64,000 nt of DNA, from the NCBI GenBank assembly GCA_021292165.1, contig CM037876.1:317158776-317222775 (forward strand), read 5' to 3'. This document shows, in pieces, positions 1 through 10,283 of the stretch. The notes under the pieces are model-generated. The model made no database searches, was not told the origin of the DNA, and was given only the letters and a program-made list of their open reading frames with translations. Position numbers and translations under genes: made by a program. Position 1 is the first letter of the stretch; every line of letters starts with the position of its first letter. Source of the stretch: Shinisaurus crocodilurus. Its lineage: Eukaryota > Chordata > Lepidosauria > Squamata > Shinisauridae.

Positions 1-387
1 CAATGCCTGATGGAGCACCTCTCCTGGCATGAACCTCCCGTACAATCCGCCCCACACACTCAGGTCCTCTGGGAAGAATCTACTTCAGTCAGCCAAAACC
101 AGGCTGACAGACAGGTATTACCCAGAGGACCTTCTCTTCTGCTGCCCCCAGATTGTGGAATGGCCTACTGGAGGAGATTCATCAACTTAGTAGCTTTGTG
201 GAATTCAAGAAAGCCATAAAGACTGATCTTTTCCGTCAGGCCTATCCGGTGGAATTTTAGGATGCTTTAAAGATGTTTTTAAGATGTTTTAATAATGCAT
301 GTTATGCTTTTAAATCAGCTTTTCTAATTTATGTTTACTGTTGTTCCCCGCTTCGATCCAAATGGAGAGGCGGGTAAGAAATAAATC
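1..387 (+). mobile_element. L2-clade LINE 3' end, decayed
   Basis: A 5'-truncated non-LTR retrotransposon 3' end. One frame at about 121-240 reads RTFSSAAPRLWNGL followed by a basic helix ending in KTDLF, which is the C-terminal signature of L2-clade ORF2 proteins. A short 3' UTR follows and ends in an ATT microsatellite, as expected for L2-type tails. The element runs off the left edge of the window. It is a different subfamily from the L2 copies near 6.4, 27 and 61 kb. Clade assignment is from motif recognition only. Confidence 0.6.

Positions 388-436
<49 letters not shown>
388..436. repeat. (ATT)n microsatellite
   Basis: Uninterrupted trinucleotide run that forms the 3' tail of the preceding LINE. 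Confidence 0.95.
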
Positions 437-437
<1 letters not shown>

Positions 438-439
438 TG

Positions 440-827
440 CCTGTATGCTGCGCTCATCATCGAAGTCCCTCCTCCAGCTGCCTCCTCCGAGGGAGGCTCA
501 GAGGGTGGCAGCAAGGGTGAGGGTCTTCTCAGTGGTGGCCCCCCAATTATGGAATGATCTCCAGAGTGAGGCCTGCCTGGTGCCAACATTGTTACCTTTT
601 TGGCAGCAGATTAAGACCTTCCTCTACTCTGAGGCATTCAGCAGCATATGATAGGTCTTTAATCAGCTCATGGGATATGGTCTGGGTGTGTGTGTGTGTG
701 TGTGTGTCTGCTCTGCCTATATGTTTGTAGCTAAACTGTTTTATGTTCTGCATAATCCTGTGTTTTTAAGGTTTTTAATCTTTGTAAACCGCCCAGAGAG
801 CTTTGGCTATTGGGCGGTACAGAAATG
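440..827 (+). mobile_element. L2-clade LINE 3' end (older subfamily)
   Basis: The frame at 445-651 contains VFSVVAPQLWNDL and a terminal KTFLYSEAF segment, the C-terminal region of an L2-type ORF2. The 3' UTR holds a GT run (about 686-707) and ends in the motif TTGGCTATTGGGCGGTACAG. The same end occurs in reverse near 12.7 kb and 24.6 kb, so this is one subfamily with at least three copies here. Only about 65 codons of the C-terminus remain. Confidence 0.65.
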
Positions 828-828
828 G

Positions 829-1003
829 AAATAGCTCTCAGTGGGAGAGCACATGCTTTGTACCTAGAAGGTCCCAGGTTCAATCCCTGGTATCACCAGC
901 TTAAATGAAATGAGGTAGCTAATGATGGGGCAGTCTCTCTCTGCCTGAGACCCTGGGGGACACCGTGGACTAATGGTCTGACTCGGCATAAACCAGCATA
1001 TGT
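829..1003 (+). mobile_element. tRNA-derived SINE (L3-like tail)
   Basis: The head resembles a tRNA gene: an A-box-like stretch around AGCTCTCAGTGGGAGAG (about 833-849) and a B box GGTTCAATCCC (about 878-888). The tail contains ACTAATGGTCTGACTCGGCA, shared with the other SINEs of this family in the window and similar to the 3' end of the LINE at 58439-58937. It sits directly after the L2 3' end. Degraded copy. Confidence 0.75.
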
Positions 1004-1199
1004 CCAACTCTGCCTAGCATATTGATGGAGAAGGCACCGCTCTCTCCCTGACGTGCACTTCTAAGGATCTTCTCTGTTGGCAAACCTGTAACAGACATTG
1101 CAGAAATGGCAGTCCCATCAGCATAAATGTGAGATCATCATTAGCTAAATCTCTTTGCTGCATTGTGACCAAGGTATTCGGAGGTATTACGTAATGGAA

Positions 1200-1245
<46 letters not shown>

Positions 1246-1924
1246 TTCAGCTTTGCATGGACAAAATATTCTTTAATTATAAAATACAGATCTCCAGTAA
1301 AGATTTTGGACAGACTCTTTTGTAACCTCCAAAGGCATTAAGTTAACCTGCTCAGTGCAATCTTTATTAATGTGCCTGCAAGGTGTTTTTATGGGGTAAT
1401 CTTCTGTCAGCCCGGCCTGTTCAATGTCACAGCTTTTGTTAAACCCCACTGAAATGCAGATAAGCAAACTTCCATATTATAGGATTGGAAATACTAAAAG
1501 AGAGAGTAGGGAGGGGAAGGAGGGACGTGTTTGGGGAGCTGCATAAAGCATCCTCTGTTTAGTCTTACTCCGGTGGGGCAGGGCAGGGTGACTTGCAGGA
1601 AGCTGGTAAAATGAATGCTTCTTTTTTTAATTTAAGGAGTGCTTTTATGGCAACTCCTGTTAATCTTCTGAAACTGTCTGGAGACTATTAAAAATCTGTG
1701 CAGGATAGAAATAAAAAGACTTCCTAGTGTATGTGTGATAAAAGTCTATTATGTCGGATTTGCAAACATTGCTCTGTTGGAATTTAGCATATCAGAGAAA
1801 CATTCCATTTTTGTGATCGGGAAGGGAAGTGTCAGTCAAATGAACATTCTTGGAGAGAGGCGGGGTGGGGGGTGGGGAATATTCAAAATGGCCACCCTGT
1901 GAGTGGAGTGGCCCACTTGAGCTG
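1004..1924. other. Non-coding, mostly unique sequence
   Basis: I see no gene. The stretch contains a GT/AT microsatellite at 1201-1240 and AT-rich sequence around 1250-1800 without recognisable repeat signatures. Confidence 0.5.
1201..1240. repeat. (GT)n(AT)n microsatellite
   Basis: Alternating GT then AT run of 40 bases. Confidence 0.95.
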
Positions 1925-2106
1925 CCCAAGAGCGGAAGAAGGATCCCACCGGATTAGACCAAACATCTCGGGGGTCCAGCAGTCTGTCTGCCCAGCGGCT
2001 CAGCCAAATGCCTCTGGGAAGCCCACAGGCACGACACGAGTGCAGCAGGATACCCCCTCCCGCTGCCCGACCGTGTTTCCTAGCCACTGGAATTCAGAGG
2101 CCTGCT
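1925..2106 (-). mobile_element. L3/CR1-like LINE 3' UTR fragment
   Basis: Degenerate match on the minus strand to the family seen more clearly at 17915-18232 and 46801-47176. Shared segments include GGGAAGCCCACAGGCACGAC and the following stretch ending near TTTCCTAGCCACTGG. No coding part remains. Confidence 0.5.
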
Positions 2107-2189
2107 CCAAAATGACCTCTCCCGGGGCCTGGCTCCGGCCATGACGCTTGTGCAAAGGAGGACAGGCCGGGAACGCGTTGTTCCATTCA

Positions 2190-2326
2190 GCCCAGCCTTC
2201 CCCAAGCTGGGTCCCTCCAGATGTTGTTGGACTATGGTTCCCATCAACCCTTAACCATTGGCCGTGCCGGCTGAGGATGATGGGTGTTGTAGTCCAAAGC
2301 ATCCAGAGGGCGCCAGGTTGAGGAAG
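2190..2326. mobile_element. Palindromic hAT-like MITE (old)
   Basis: Imperfect palindrome with arms containing CCTCCAGATGTTGTTGGACT and, inverted, TGTTGTAGTCCAAAGCATCC. Its layout resembles the MITEs at 7297-7433 and 14688-14790. No convincing target duplication is visible, so the superfamily is inferred by similarity. Confidence 0.5.
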
Positions 2327-2510
2327 GCCAATCTAGCCAGGTACAGTCCCGTCCTAACTGTGCCAGCAGCTTCTTCCCAGACTCCGGCAACAGACTTCGC
2401 TGAAACGTGCCGTTAACTGAAGAGGCCCGGAGTTAAGCCCGGGGCCATCTATATGCTCAGGTATGTAACTCTGCCACTCAGCTGGGGACCCTCTCTGCTG
2501 CCTGGGGGAT

Positions 2511-2766
2511 TTTATGTATCTATTTTATTTATTTATTATATTTATACCCTGCCTTTTTTTCCTGCAAGGAACCCAAGGAGGCTTACATAATCCTCCTCCT
2601 CCTCTCCATTTTATCCTCACAACAACCCTGTGAGGTAGGTTAGGCTGAGAGTCAGTTTTTGGCCCAAAGTCACCCAGTGAGCTTCACGGCCGAGTGTGGG
2701 GATTAGAACCCGGGCCTTCCGAGTCCCCGTCCAGCACTCTAATACCACCACACCGGCTCTCACGCT
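2511..2766 (-). mobile_element. Sauria-type SINE
   Basis: Read on the minus strand it has a tRNA-like 5' head, the central CAGGGTTGTTGTGAGGATAA block and a 3' end with ATAAATA tails. This is the organisation of Sauria SINEs, which are characteristic of squamates. About 250 bp and nearly full length. Sister copies are at 10284, 29650 and 46572. Confidence 0.8.
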
Positions 2767-3820
2767 GGATTGTGCCTTGTGCCTGTCCTTGCAGTGGACC
2801 TTTCTGCTATTAGCTACCTTAACAGTTTAGCACTGCTCATCAGGACCCAACGGGTTAGCACGGCTTCAGAACAGCATACATTCTCGTGAGCAATTCTAAT
2901 TACTCCCATGCCTGCTTTTACAAACCACCCATTGCCTGGAAGAAGGGGGAAAGTGGATTTGTCTCCCAATATGTGAGTGCAAGATGTGCCCAAAGAACAG
3001 TTAATCTGTTCCCCTGAATTGACACGGGGTGTGTGTGTGTGTGGGAGCAGAAATTCAGAGCCATTCATAAATCACCTTCCATCGAAAGGCAACGGCCAAT
3101 CTGCAGAATTATTGCAACGTTGGCTCCAGTTGCTCATTCATGGAGAAATAAAAGGCAACAACGGGTGAATATTTCAGAAACAAATATTTCTCCATCGCTG
3201 CAGCACCTTCTGTATCCAATCCATCTCTCCAGCAACTCTGAGTAGGAAACCATTGGCCAACCTCCAAGATATAATGGCCTCCAAACAGAGGGAAGAGGCA
3301 AAGAAAAGTCTCCTGTTTTGCTTCTAAATGACTTGCAGTAAAACTGCAAGCGGCCAACGCTTCTCATTCCATTGTGAGCAGCAAAACAAAAATGGCAATT
3401 AAAGCCATACATCTCCGGCTGTTTGTCCTGTAAGCCATATTGGCTTTTGGTGCTTTTGTATAACAAGATTGCCATACCAGAGATAATCAATGAAAGGTCC
3501 TTGGGGAAAATATGACTCTTTACATGCAGAGAAAACCTACAAGTCCCCCGCGCTGTCAAAAACAAAAACAGAAGCATCCGTGCAAAGAAAATGTTTTTCT
3601 CCCTTTGAAAAGCTTCTACGGGCTGGTCTGGAAATAGGGGCTATCAGTTAAATTATATTGCTTTGAAGCTGAATGATACATTATAATTGGAGAGCAGATT
3701 TTCTTATCTAGCCTGGAGGCATGTTATGCGGCATATTATGCACCTTTCAGCAGCATGCCCAATTATTTGCTTGTCGTGCACACACAGGAGGAGTGAATTG
3801 TGCAGAGGTGATCCAGGATT
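2767..3820. other. Non-coding, mostly unique sequence
   Basis: No gene seen; small frames lack family motifs. A GT run lies at about 3023-3042. The part from about 3060 to 3680 is AT-rich and non-repetitive and could be regulatory, but nothing here proves it. Confidence 0.45.
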
Positions 3821-3828
3821 GTCTAGTG

Positions 3829-3903
3829 CAGTGTTCTGCTGGCTGGGGCATGCTGGGAATTCTAGGCCAAAAACATCTGGGGACCCAAGGTTGGAGAACA
3901 CCG
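3829..3903. mobile_element. Palindromic hAT MITE, internally deleted
   Basis: Starts with CAGTGTTCTG and ends with GGTTGGAGAACACCG. It is flanked by an exact 8-bp duplication GTCTAGTG (3821-3828 and 3904-3911). Only 75 bp long: most of the left arm present in the 135-bp copies is missing. The duplication has TA at its centre, the nnnTAnnn preference described for Buster/Charlie-type hAT elements. Confidence 0.85.
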
Positions 3904-3961
3904 GTCTAGTGGGTGGACTTGATTGCATTAGGGGGCAGGAGTTGGACTAGATGCCCACTCA

Positions 3962-4045
3962 GGGGCAATTATTATATTATTATATATTTTATTTATTTAT
4001 TATATTTATTAATCGCCCATCTGGCCGGTCACCCGGCCACCCTGA
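3962..4045 (-). mobile_element. L2 3' tail fragment
   Basis: A TTTATTTA tail followed by AATCGCCCATCTGGCCGGTC, the terminal sequence of the L2 copies at 6428, 27137, 27882 and 61318. Only the last 80 bp or so are present. Confidence 0.7.
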
Positions 4046-4204
4046 TTTTGTGACCCCTTCACACGGGTGGGCAATACACGTCCCCCGCTGCCCCCCATAG
4101 TGGCTCTGTCACCCCCTGCCATTCTGCCACATTCAGCAGCCTTTTTCTGTTTTTCTGTTTTTCTTTCTTTTAAAAAAAAAAACTGGCACTTTTAGCATTA
4201 CAGA

Positions 4205-4299
4205 GCACTAAAAGGGTCAAATTTAGCATTTCCAGGTGCTAGATTTGACCCTTTTAGCACGCCACAGCTGCTATGGAGTGCTAAAAGGGTCAAATTTAG
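4205..4299. repeat. Three-copy inverted/direct 20-mer cluster
   Basis: CTAAAAGGGTCAAATTTAG-like words occur at 4208-4226 (plus), 4241-4258 (minus) and 4280-4299 (plus). The first two can pair as a hairpin with a short loop. Origin unknown. Confidence 0.7.
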
Positions 4300-4557
4300 T
4301 TTGAGAAGAAGCTACGTTTAGTGCTACAGAGCACTACAGGTACCAATTTGGGAAACAAAACACAAAAAATGCCCCACCCCTGCCTTAAAAGATGGTGCGC
4401 TAAAGTGGGAGTAGTGGGTAGGGTGTTGTGGAGAGACCTGGAATTGCGTTCCCACCCTCACAGGTTAACTTCCTTTCAGCCAGTCAGTTTCTCAACCTAA
4501 ATCTACCTCGCTGGGTTGTTGTAAAGATAAAATGGGATAGCTCCAGACCTGCTAGCG

Positions 4558-4692
4558 CAGTGTTCTCCAACCTTGGGTCCCCAGATGTTTTTGGCCTACA
4601 ACTCCCAGCATGCCCCAGCCAGCTACGCTGGCTGGGGCATGCTGGGAGTTGTAGGCCAAAAACATCTGGGGACCCAAGGTCAGAGAACACTG
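4558..4692. mobile_element. Palindromic hAT MITE, full length
   Basis: 135-bp near-perfect palindrome starting CAGTGTTCTCCAACC and ending in its complement. Arms of about 60 bp meet at CAGCTACGCTG. The left flank TGCTAGCG has the central TA, but the right flank TCAGCTAG does not match it, so no clean target duplication remains. Confidence 0.85.
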
Positions 4693-5325
4693 TCAGCTAG
4701 AAGAACAGGATACAAATGTGCTGAATAATAATGATGGACACTTCCACATGCTCCCTGGAAAACTGTGCACAAGCACGACTGGTAGGGGAGAGCATCACTC
4801 CCATACACAGACTGAAGATTTTAGTGAACCCTATTCTGGTTTCTTCTTTGCAGACCAATGAATGTTCTTATCTAATGGCCACCAAGATGGGGGGGGGAGA
4901 TTTGGAAGGCTTCCTCTGCATTGCAACTCTGCGTACTGTATTTGCTCTCTGTGGCCGCAATCCATCAAAGTAAAGTTATATATATCGCACACATGGGGGA
5001 GAATCGTGAGCTCGGCCAGGTATTACTGGGAAGTTTCTCCTGTCCCCGGCCGCACAGCTGAGAGCACAAAAGGGGCTTTGCGGGCACCGGGCAGGGTTGG
5101 AGAGTTCGGTCAAAAGAGCAGCAGAACTTTAATCAGAGGGTTCGAGTGCCCGTCGCACGCCGGCCAAGCGCCTGCCCGGGGCCTACGGCTGTCTTGTTAG
5201 ACAGAGGCATGACAGAGCAGTGGGCATCGCCCCCGTTTCTCAGCTCTTGATTATCGGCACTTCAGGGGGGGGGGTCCACAGCTTGGTGGAAAGGGGCACA
5301 TTTCGTTTGCAGAAGAGCCTGCCTG
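4693..5325. other. Non-coding, no recognised repeat
   Basis: No gene or repeat signature recognised. Small overlapping frames have no recognisable domains. Confidence 0.45.
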
Positions 5326-5490
5326 CAGGGCTGGTGCAAGGCAGTTTGGTGCCCTAGGCAAGATCAGATATTTAGCACCCCCCTCTTCCCACTTGAGCCC
5401 TCCCTCCCTCCAGCCCTATGCTCCTGGTGCCCCCTTTAGCCCGGCGCCCTAGGCAGCCGCCTAGTTGGCCTAATGGTAGCACCGGCCCTG
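5326..5490 (+). mobile_element. 165-bp non-autonomous hAT element
   Basis: Ends are CAGGGCTGGTGCAAGGC and, inverted, CAGGGCCGGTGCTACC. Near-exact 8-bp duplication: CCTGCCTG (5318-5325) versus CCTGCCTT (5491-5498). The inverse-orientation copy at 39356-39520 has exactly the same length and an exact duplication. Confidence 0.85.
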
Positions 5491-5751
5491 CCTGCCTTCA
5501 ACCCCTGCCTTGTTTAAACAAGGACTTCTGGGAGCAGGGCTGGGAAAGGCCTTGGAGAGCTGCTGTCAGTCCAAGCAGAGAGTCCTGGGCCAGGTAGGAA
5601 GCCACTCCAGATGTCCAAGTTAAGCTGAAAAGTGGCGGAAACGTCAACGGCATCTCCATCCCTTCAGCGTTTTCTGTTATTTGCATCATGGAGTCACCTA
5701 GAAGTGCAGAAGGGATCACTGGTCTCTGCACCACAGTTTAAGAGGCCTGTG

Positions 5752-5872
5752 GCTCACGCTGGCTCAGCTTGACTGAGTGTGGAAAGCTAAGCAGGGTCAA
5801 GCCTAGTTATTACTTGGACGGGAGACCCCCCTCCTCTAGTTTCCTGCATTGAGCAGGGGGTTGGACTCAAGG
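5752..5872 (+). mobile_element. 5S rRNA-headed SINE with CR1 tail (copy 1)
   Basis: The head carries the internal promoter region of 5S rRNA: GAAAGCTAAGCAGGGTC (5783-5799) and a C-box-like TTGGACGGGAGACC (5814-5827). A short linker joins this to TTCCTGCATTGAGCAGGG, which is the CR1 3' tail found in the CR1 copies of this window. The same head-linker-tail junction occurs at 12938 and 60005, so this is a family. This copy loses the last part of the CR1 tail. Confidence 0.8.
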
Positions 5873-6427
5873 CGGGCAACACACAGACTATGGGATGCAT
5901 GGGGGGGGGCTGATGCTTTTGCAGTGGTCCACTGCCCCCCCCCCATGCTGCTGAATTTGCCGCTCTGTGCACGCCTTGTTTCCTTCTACAATTGCATGCG
6001 GGCGGGATTGCAGCCATGGCGGCCACAAATCTGGCAGGGGCAATTTCAGCAGGGGAGGGGCCTCTGGCGAGTCCAGGGGGAGCAATGCACTCCCAGCCCC
6101 TGGAAGTTGTCCACCCCTGAGGTAGGCAGTTCTAGAAATGCCTGTTGAAACCACACACAAAAACTGGGATAATGGCTCATTTTCTGCAGCATCCATCTGA
6201 ATGTTTGGTCCGCTGGAGGAGGAGGAGGAGGAGGAGGAGGAGGAGGAGGAGGAGGAGGGCCTCCCCATCTGCTTCCCATATGCAACCCAGGCCAATCTGT
6301 CCTTCATGCTCTTCCATGCAAACTTGCAGAGATTTCCTGGGCACTGATCCCACAAGGCTGCAGTATCTCTGCATGAATACTGGAAGCATGTGGGCAGGAC
6401 CAGTCACATGGGTCTTTCTCACCATCT
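5873..6427. other. Non-coding with AGG microsatellite
   Basis: No gene. A GGA/AGG run at 6215-6258 creates long poly-Arg and poly-Ser frames on both strands that are not genes. Confidence 0.6.
6215..6258. repeat. (AGG)n microsatellite
   Basis: Pure trinucleotide run. Confidence 0.95.
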
Positions 6428-6781
6428 CAACAAGGTCTGCCACGGACGGCCTTCTCCTTATTCCATCAGCCAGAGCAGCCAGGCTGGTGGGGACTAGGAA
6501 GAGGGCCTTCTCTGTGGTGGCCCCCACATTATGGAACTCCCTCCCTAGTGACCTTCGCCATGCCCCCTCCGTGATGAGCTTCCGCCGTGCATTAAAAACA
6601 TGGCTGTTCAGGCGGGAATATGGGGTGGGTTAGGTTTTTAATGAGAATTTTTTATATTGTTTTAATTATTATATTTTATTGTGTTGTTTTGTTGTGTTTT
6701 AATTGTACATCGCCCAGGGTGGCCGGGTGACCGGCCAGATGGGCGATTGATAAATATAATAAATAAATAAATAAATAAATC
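6428..6781 (+). mobile_element. L2-clade LINE 3' end (young subfamily)
   Basis: The frame ending at 6633 encodes the ORF2 C-terminus with KRAFSVVAPTLWNSLPSDLR and KTWLFRREYGVG. The 3' UTR ends GGGTGGCCGGGTGACCGGCC then an AAATA tail. It is nearly identical to the copies at 27137 (minus), 27882 (plus) and 61318 (minus), implying fairly recent activity. Strong 5' truncation. Confidence 0.8.
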
Positions 6782-6872
6782 TGGTCATGAGGCAGGGAAG
6801 GCAACAATGCCGGGAGGAAGGACACCCCCCCCCCCCGATCAGCTCTGGCTCCGGTATGCACACACTTACGAA
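6782..6872. other. Short spacer
   Basis: Spacer with a C run at about 6825-6837; nothing recognised. Confidence 0.5.
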
Positions 6873-7019
6873 CGGGGCTTTTTTTCTGGTGGAACTCACC
6901 GGAACTGAGTTCCAGCACCTTTTCTTCTATTAATTGCATTAATAATTTAATCGCCATCTACTCCCGAGGAAATGTAATCCAAGAGTTCCGGTACCCTTTT
7001 CTCCAGAAAAAAAGCACTG
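6873..7019. mobile_element. Non-autonomous hAT with GCTTTTTTTCTGG ends
   Basis: Terminal inverted repeats (GGGGCTTTTTTTCTGG and CCAGAAAAAAAGCACTG) bound 147 bp with internal complementary words around GGAACT. It is flanked by an exact 8-bp duplication CTTACGAA (6865-6872 and 7020-7027), typical of hAT. Confidence 0.85.
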
Positions 7020-7027
7020 CTTACGAA

Positions 7028-7235
7028 AAATATGAAGCTGCCTTATAAGAGATACACTCATCCATCTAGCCCAGAATTACGGGAGGAGCCAGTAGATCTA
7101 CCGGCAGGAGTTCATCTAGGACAGAGGCGAGGGTCTTTCTCCACCCTGCTACCTCAGATCTTAGCTACAGATGTGGGGGATTGAACCTGGGACCTTCTGC
7201 CACTGATCTGTGTCCTCTGCTCCAGCTGCCGTGTG
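7028..7235 (-). mobile_element. tRNA-derived SINE
   Basis: Minus-strand copy of the family at 829. The complement of the B box lies at about 7178-7190 (GGATTGAACCTGG), and the LINE-like tail at 7030-7065 (GAAGCTGCCTTATAAG, CATCCATCTAGCCC). Confidence 0.7.
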
Positions 7236-7296
7236 GGAGCGTGCCTTTGCAAGGATGTGTGACAGGGACCTGAGACTAGGCACACACTGTATCGAG

Positions 7297-7433
7297 CAGT
7301 GGCTCTCCAACCTTGGGTCCCCAGATGTTGCTGGCCTACAGCTCCCAGCATACCCAGCCAGCATGGCTAATGGCAAGGGATTCTGGGAGCTGTAGTCCAG
7401 CAACATCTGGGGACCCAAGGTTGGAGAGCCCTG
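7297..7433. mobile_element. Palindromic hAT MITE, diverged variant
   Basis: Ends CAGTGGCTCTCCAACC and GGTTGGAGAGCCCTG. Flanks GTATCGAG (7289-7296) and GTATAGAG (7434-7441) match at 7 of 8 bases, with TA or a mutated TA at the centre. An older relative of the CAGTGTTCTCC family. Confidence 0.8.
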
Positions 7434-7441
7434 GTATAGAG

Positions 7442-8343
7442 AGAGAGAACTCCAGATGACTCAAGAAAGCCAGTGAAATCTCATGCTAAAGGTGAAGCAG
7501 CCGCTGGATAATTTGATGTCGGGGGGGGGGGAATGCCTGCCCAACACTGCAGTCCGTGAGACCCTGAAGACCAGCACACATGACACCAAGCTCCGGGTCG
7601 GATCTGGGAAATGTTTATGGGAAGTGAACAGTCCCCAAACACCCAAAGCCTGTTTCTAATTATGGCAATAGCTCTGAAGTCCCAGGGGGGGGGGGGCGCA
7701 GGGGAAGGCAAGTTCACACCCCTCCCTGTGAGCAGCAGCTGAAAGACCACACTGTCGTGATAAAGTGGCACAAGGGCCCGTGGGTGGGTTGTGATCTATT
7801 CTCAAGTGCGTGATGGCAAAACAAATGTAGATGTTTCACGGGAGAGGAGAAACAGCAGAAATTGCTTCCAAGACAGCAGAAATTGCGGCAGGGAATGGGG
7901 GCATGTCGTCGACCCTTCCATTAAGCACTATAATATTTGGGCCATTTCAGTTGCCCCTGAAATCACTTTTTGACTGTAATTATCCGAGCCAAATCCTCAC
8001 TCTCCCCTTAATCTCGTTTTTATAGAGAAAGGTTATCTATAAAAGAAGCCATTAGCGATAGATTTGCTTAAATCCCCAATTATATTACTCATCATCTGGG
8101 TAAATTTGAACTTGATTATGTTCTACAAACCCAGGATAATCCCTGTTTTCCTCCTCTGTTTACCTTCGGCTTTGTGGCACTGATTATGATACTTCCTTCC
8201 TCAGAGCTCAGCGAGCGGAGTCCCAGCGTTAGAGAGAGTGACAGGAGGAACTGACTTCTTTCCTTCCACAGCTCCGGGTGTGGTTCGGCAGCCCGGGCTC
8301 GGACATGGGCTGCCCAGGACTCTTTTTGTCGCCCTGCTGATCA
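7442..8343. other. Non-coding, candidate conserved island
   Basis: No gene. From about 7860 to 8190 the sequence is AT-rich and free of recognised repeats, with homeobox-like TAAT/ATTA words. It looks like regulatory DNA but cannot be shown to be so without alignment. Confidence 0.35.
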
Positions 8344-8410
8344 GGCTGGCTGGGGCATGCTGGGAGTTGTAGGCCAAAAACATCTGGGGACCCAAGGTTG
8401 GAGAACACTG
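8344..8410. mobile_element. Right half of palindromic hAT MITE
   Basis: Only the right arm (GGCTGGGGCATGCTGGGAGT to GGAGAACACTG) is present; the left arm is gone. Confidence 0.8.
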
Positions 8411-8470
8411 TGCTAAGCCCTCTCCACATTGTGTAAATCAGGGATAACAATCACTATTGAGAAAACGAAC

Positions 8471-8880
8471 TAGGGATGAAGGTGAATTTTGTTTATGTTC
8501 GCAAATCATGCAAACATGTCCCACCCGCAGCCCCGAATGCAAACGCTGGAGAGCATGTCCTCCGAAAACGCTCACAAATTCTCGAGCTTGCATTCATGCT
8601 TGAAAAAATGTGCACTCTTAAAAGGGCACTTATAAAAATATAAAAAAACATTTTCGCGCCTTACCTTTTGGGGGAAAGTGCAATTTTTCAGTGTGTTTTC
8701 TTTTTAAAAATGCACATCCTCCCCCCCCCCCTTCGAAATGCTCACTTTCCCCCTTTGAACAAAATATTAAAAAGAGTGTAAACTAATGTGGGAAATGAGG
8801 CAAGCTGAGCTTCAAGTTGGTGTTTGGAGAATCTGGGCAAATGCGAATATTGCTAGTTCACTCATCCCTATCAAGTGATA
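8471..8880. mobile_element. TIR element with TAGGGATGA ends
   Basis: Bounded by TAGGGATGA and, inverted, TCATCCCTA, with AT-rich sequence between. If the outer TA is the target duplication it would be Tc1/mariner-like, but this is not certain. Related AT-rich fragments appear near 24.1, 24.5, 39.8, 41.6 and 55.2 kb. Confidence 0.55.
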
Positions 8881-9025
8881 TCATCAATGCACTGAACACT
8901 AGATTTCCAATCCTGAGATCACCTTTAAATCATAAGAGTTGAAAAAAATGTATCTGAGGATTTGCTTTTGCCTTCTGCATTGATCAGTCATGCTTTCTGC
9001 CACGAGCAGAAGTTGGGGTCCAAAC

Positions 9026-9520
9026 CATCACTTTGAGAAGGACATAGACAAACTGGAGAGGGTTCAGAGGAGGGCAACAAGGATGATAAAGGGACTGGAA
9101 ACAAGGCCCTATGAGGAGAGACTGAAAGAACTGGGCATGTTTAGCCTTCAGAAGAGGAGACTGAGGGGAGATAGGATCGCACTCTTCCAGTACTTGAAGG
9201 GATGTCACACAGAGGAGGGCCAGGATCTCTTCTCGATCATCCCAGTTTGCAGGACACGGAATAATGGGCTCAAGTTACAGGAACCCAGATTCCACCTGAA
9301 CATCAGGAAAAATTTCCTGACTGTTAGAGCAGTAAGACAATGGAATCAACTACCTAGGGAGGTGGTGGGCTCTCCCAGTCTGGAGGCATTCAAGGTGCAG
9401 CTGGACAGACATCTGTCAGAGATGCTTTGACCTGGATTCCTGCATTGAGCAGGGGGTTGGACTCGATGGCCTTGTAGGCCCCTTCCAACTCTACTTTTCT
9501 ATGATTCTATGATTCTATGA
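9026..9520 (+). mobile_element. CR1 LINE, 5'-truncated (copy A)
   Basis: The reading frame from about 9039 to 9430 is open and encodes the C-terminus of CR1 ORF2 ([20 protein letters not shown] to DRHLSEML). After the stop come GGTTGGACTCGATGGCCTTG and the 3' octamer-type tail TTCTATGATTCTATGA. No catalytic domain remains, so it cannot transpose on its own. It belongs to the Q/R-E subfamily (…DRHLSEML). Confidence 0.9.
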
Positions 9521-10002
9521 TCAGCATGCAGGTGCCAACCCGCATCCCCCCTTCTTGTAGCAGCCCATTATCTCAGGGGATCTTGAATTCTCCCCACTTC
9601 CCAGTTCATAACTGGATTGCCCAGCAATAAGGAATCCACCATACCCTCCTGAAACCATGAGTGGTTCTCAGCTTGGCCTCCTGGCTGGCTGTGCACCTGA
9701 TACAAGCTTCCTGTCTCTGGCAAACCTTCATTCCAGAACGTTCTGTCAGTGATCTGACACCAGCTGTTCAGATCTCTTTTATCCTGCTCTCCACTGCCTT
9801 GACCCCTTTCGATTTTCTGCAGCTGGCCAGATTCCCGTTTCTGCTTCCCACTCTGCCCACATCAAACATGATTTTGAATTATTTCAACAGTGGCCAGCCA
9901 GATGTCTCCAGGAACCCCACAAGCAGGGCATGGAGGCAACAGTCCTGCCCCAACATCTGGTACCCAAGGAAGGTACATTCCTCCTCGGGGAAGAGCCATA
10001 GT
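9521..10002. other. Non-coding; possible L3-like scrap
   Basis: No gene. 9895-9950 faintly resembles the minus-strand L3-like LINE 3' UTR (AGGAACCCCACAAGCAGGGC). Confidence 0.4.
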
Positions 10003-10165
10003 TTGGTGGTAGAACACATAGCCTTGCATATGGAAAGACTTGCTATCGTTCCCTGGGGAAGAACTGGGAAGTGACCTCTGCTGAGACCTTGCAGAGTCAC
10101 TGCCAGTCAGAGGAGATAATCCTGTTTGGATGGACCATGGTCTGACTCAAGATAAGTCAGTGTCA
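10003..10165 (+). mobile_element. tRNA-derived SINE
   Basis: A degraded tRNA-like head (AGTTTGGTGGTAGAACACAT) and the family tail GGATGGACCATGGTCTGACT. Confidence 0.65.
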
Positions 10166-10175
10166 CCTGTTGAGC

Positions 10176-10283
10176 CATAGGGATCATATAGTTCAGTGGC
10201 AGAACACAAACTTTGCATGCAGAAGGTCCTCCCCAACTCGATGCCCAGCATCTCCAGGTAGGGCTAAGAAAGATTCCTGCCTG
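10176..10283 (+). mobile_element. tRNA-derived SINE, 3' part lost
   Basis: A second copy directly after the previous one: GTTCAGTGGCAGAACACAAA, then TCTCCAGGTAGGGCTAAGAA. Its 3' part is replaced by the Sauria SINE that begins at about 10284. Confidence 0.7.

Noticed and set aside
4428..4700. Mirror-image proteins with SNLGSPDVFGLQLPACPSQ on both strands
   Set aside because: This sequence recurs wherever the palindromic MITE is read in frame; it is translation of a non-coding inverted repeat.
6145..6633. 162-codon frame with poly-Arg as an RNA-binding protein
   Set aside because: It reads through an AGG microsatellite into an L2 C-terminus; opposite-strand poly-Ser and poly-Pro frames arise from the same run.
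9661..10074. 137-codon frame near 9.7 kb
   Set aside because: It runs into L3-like and SINE remnants and has no recognisable motif.
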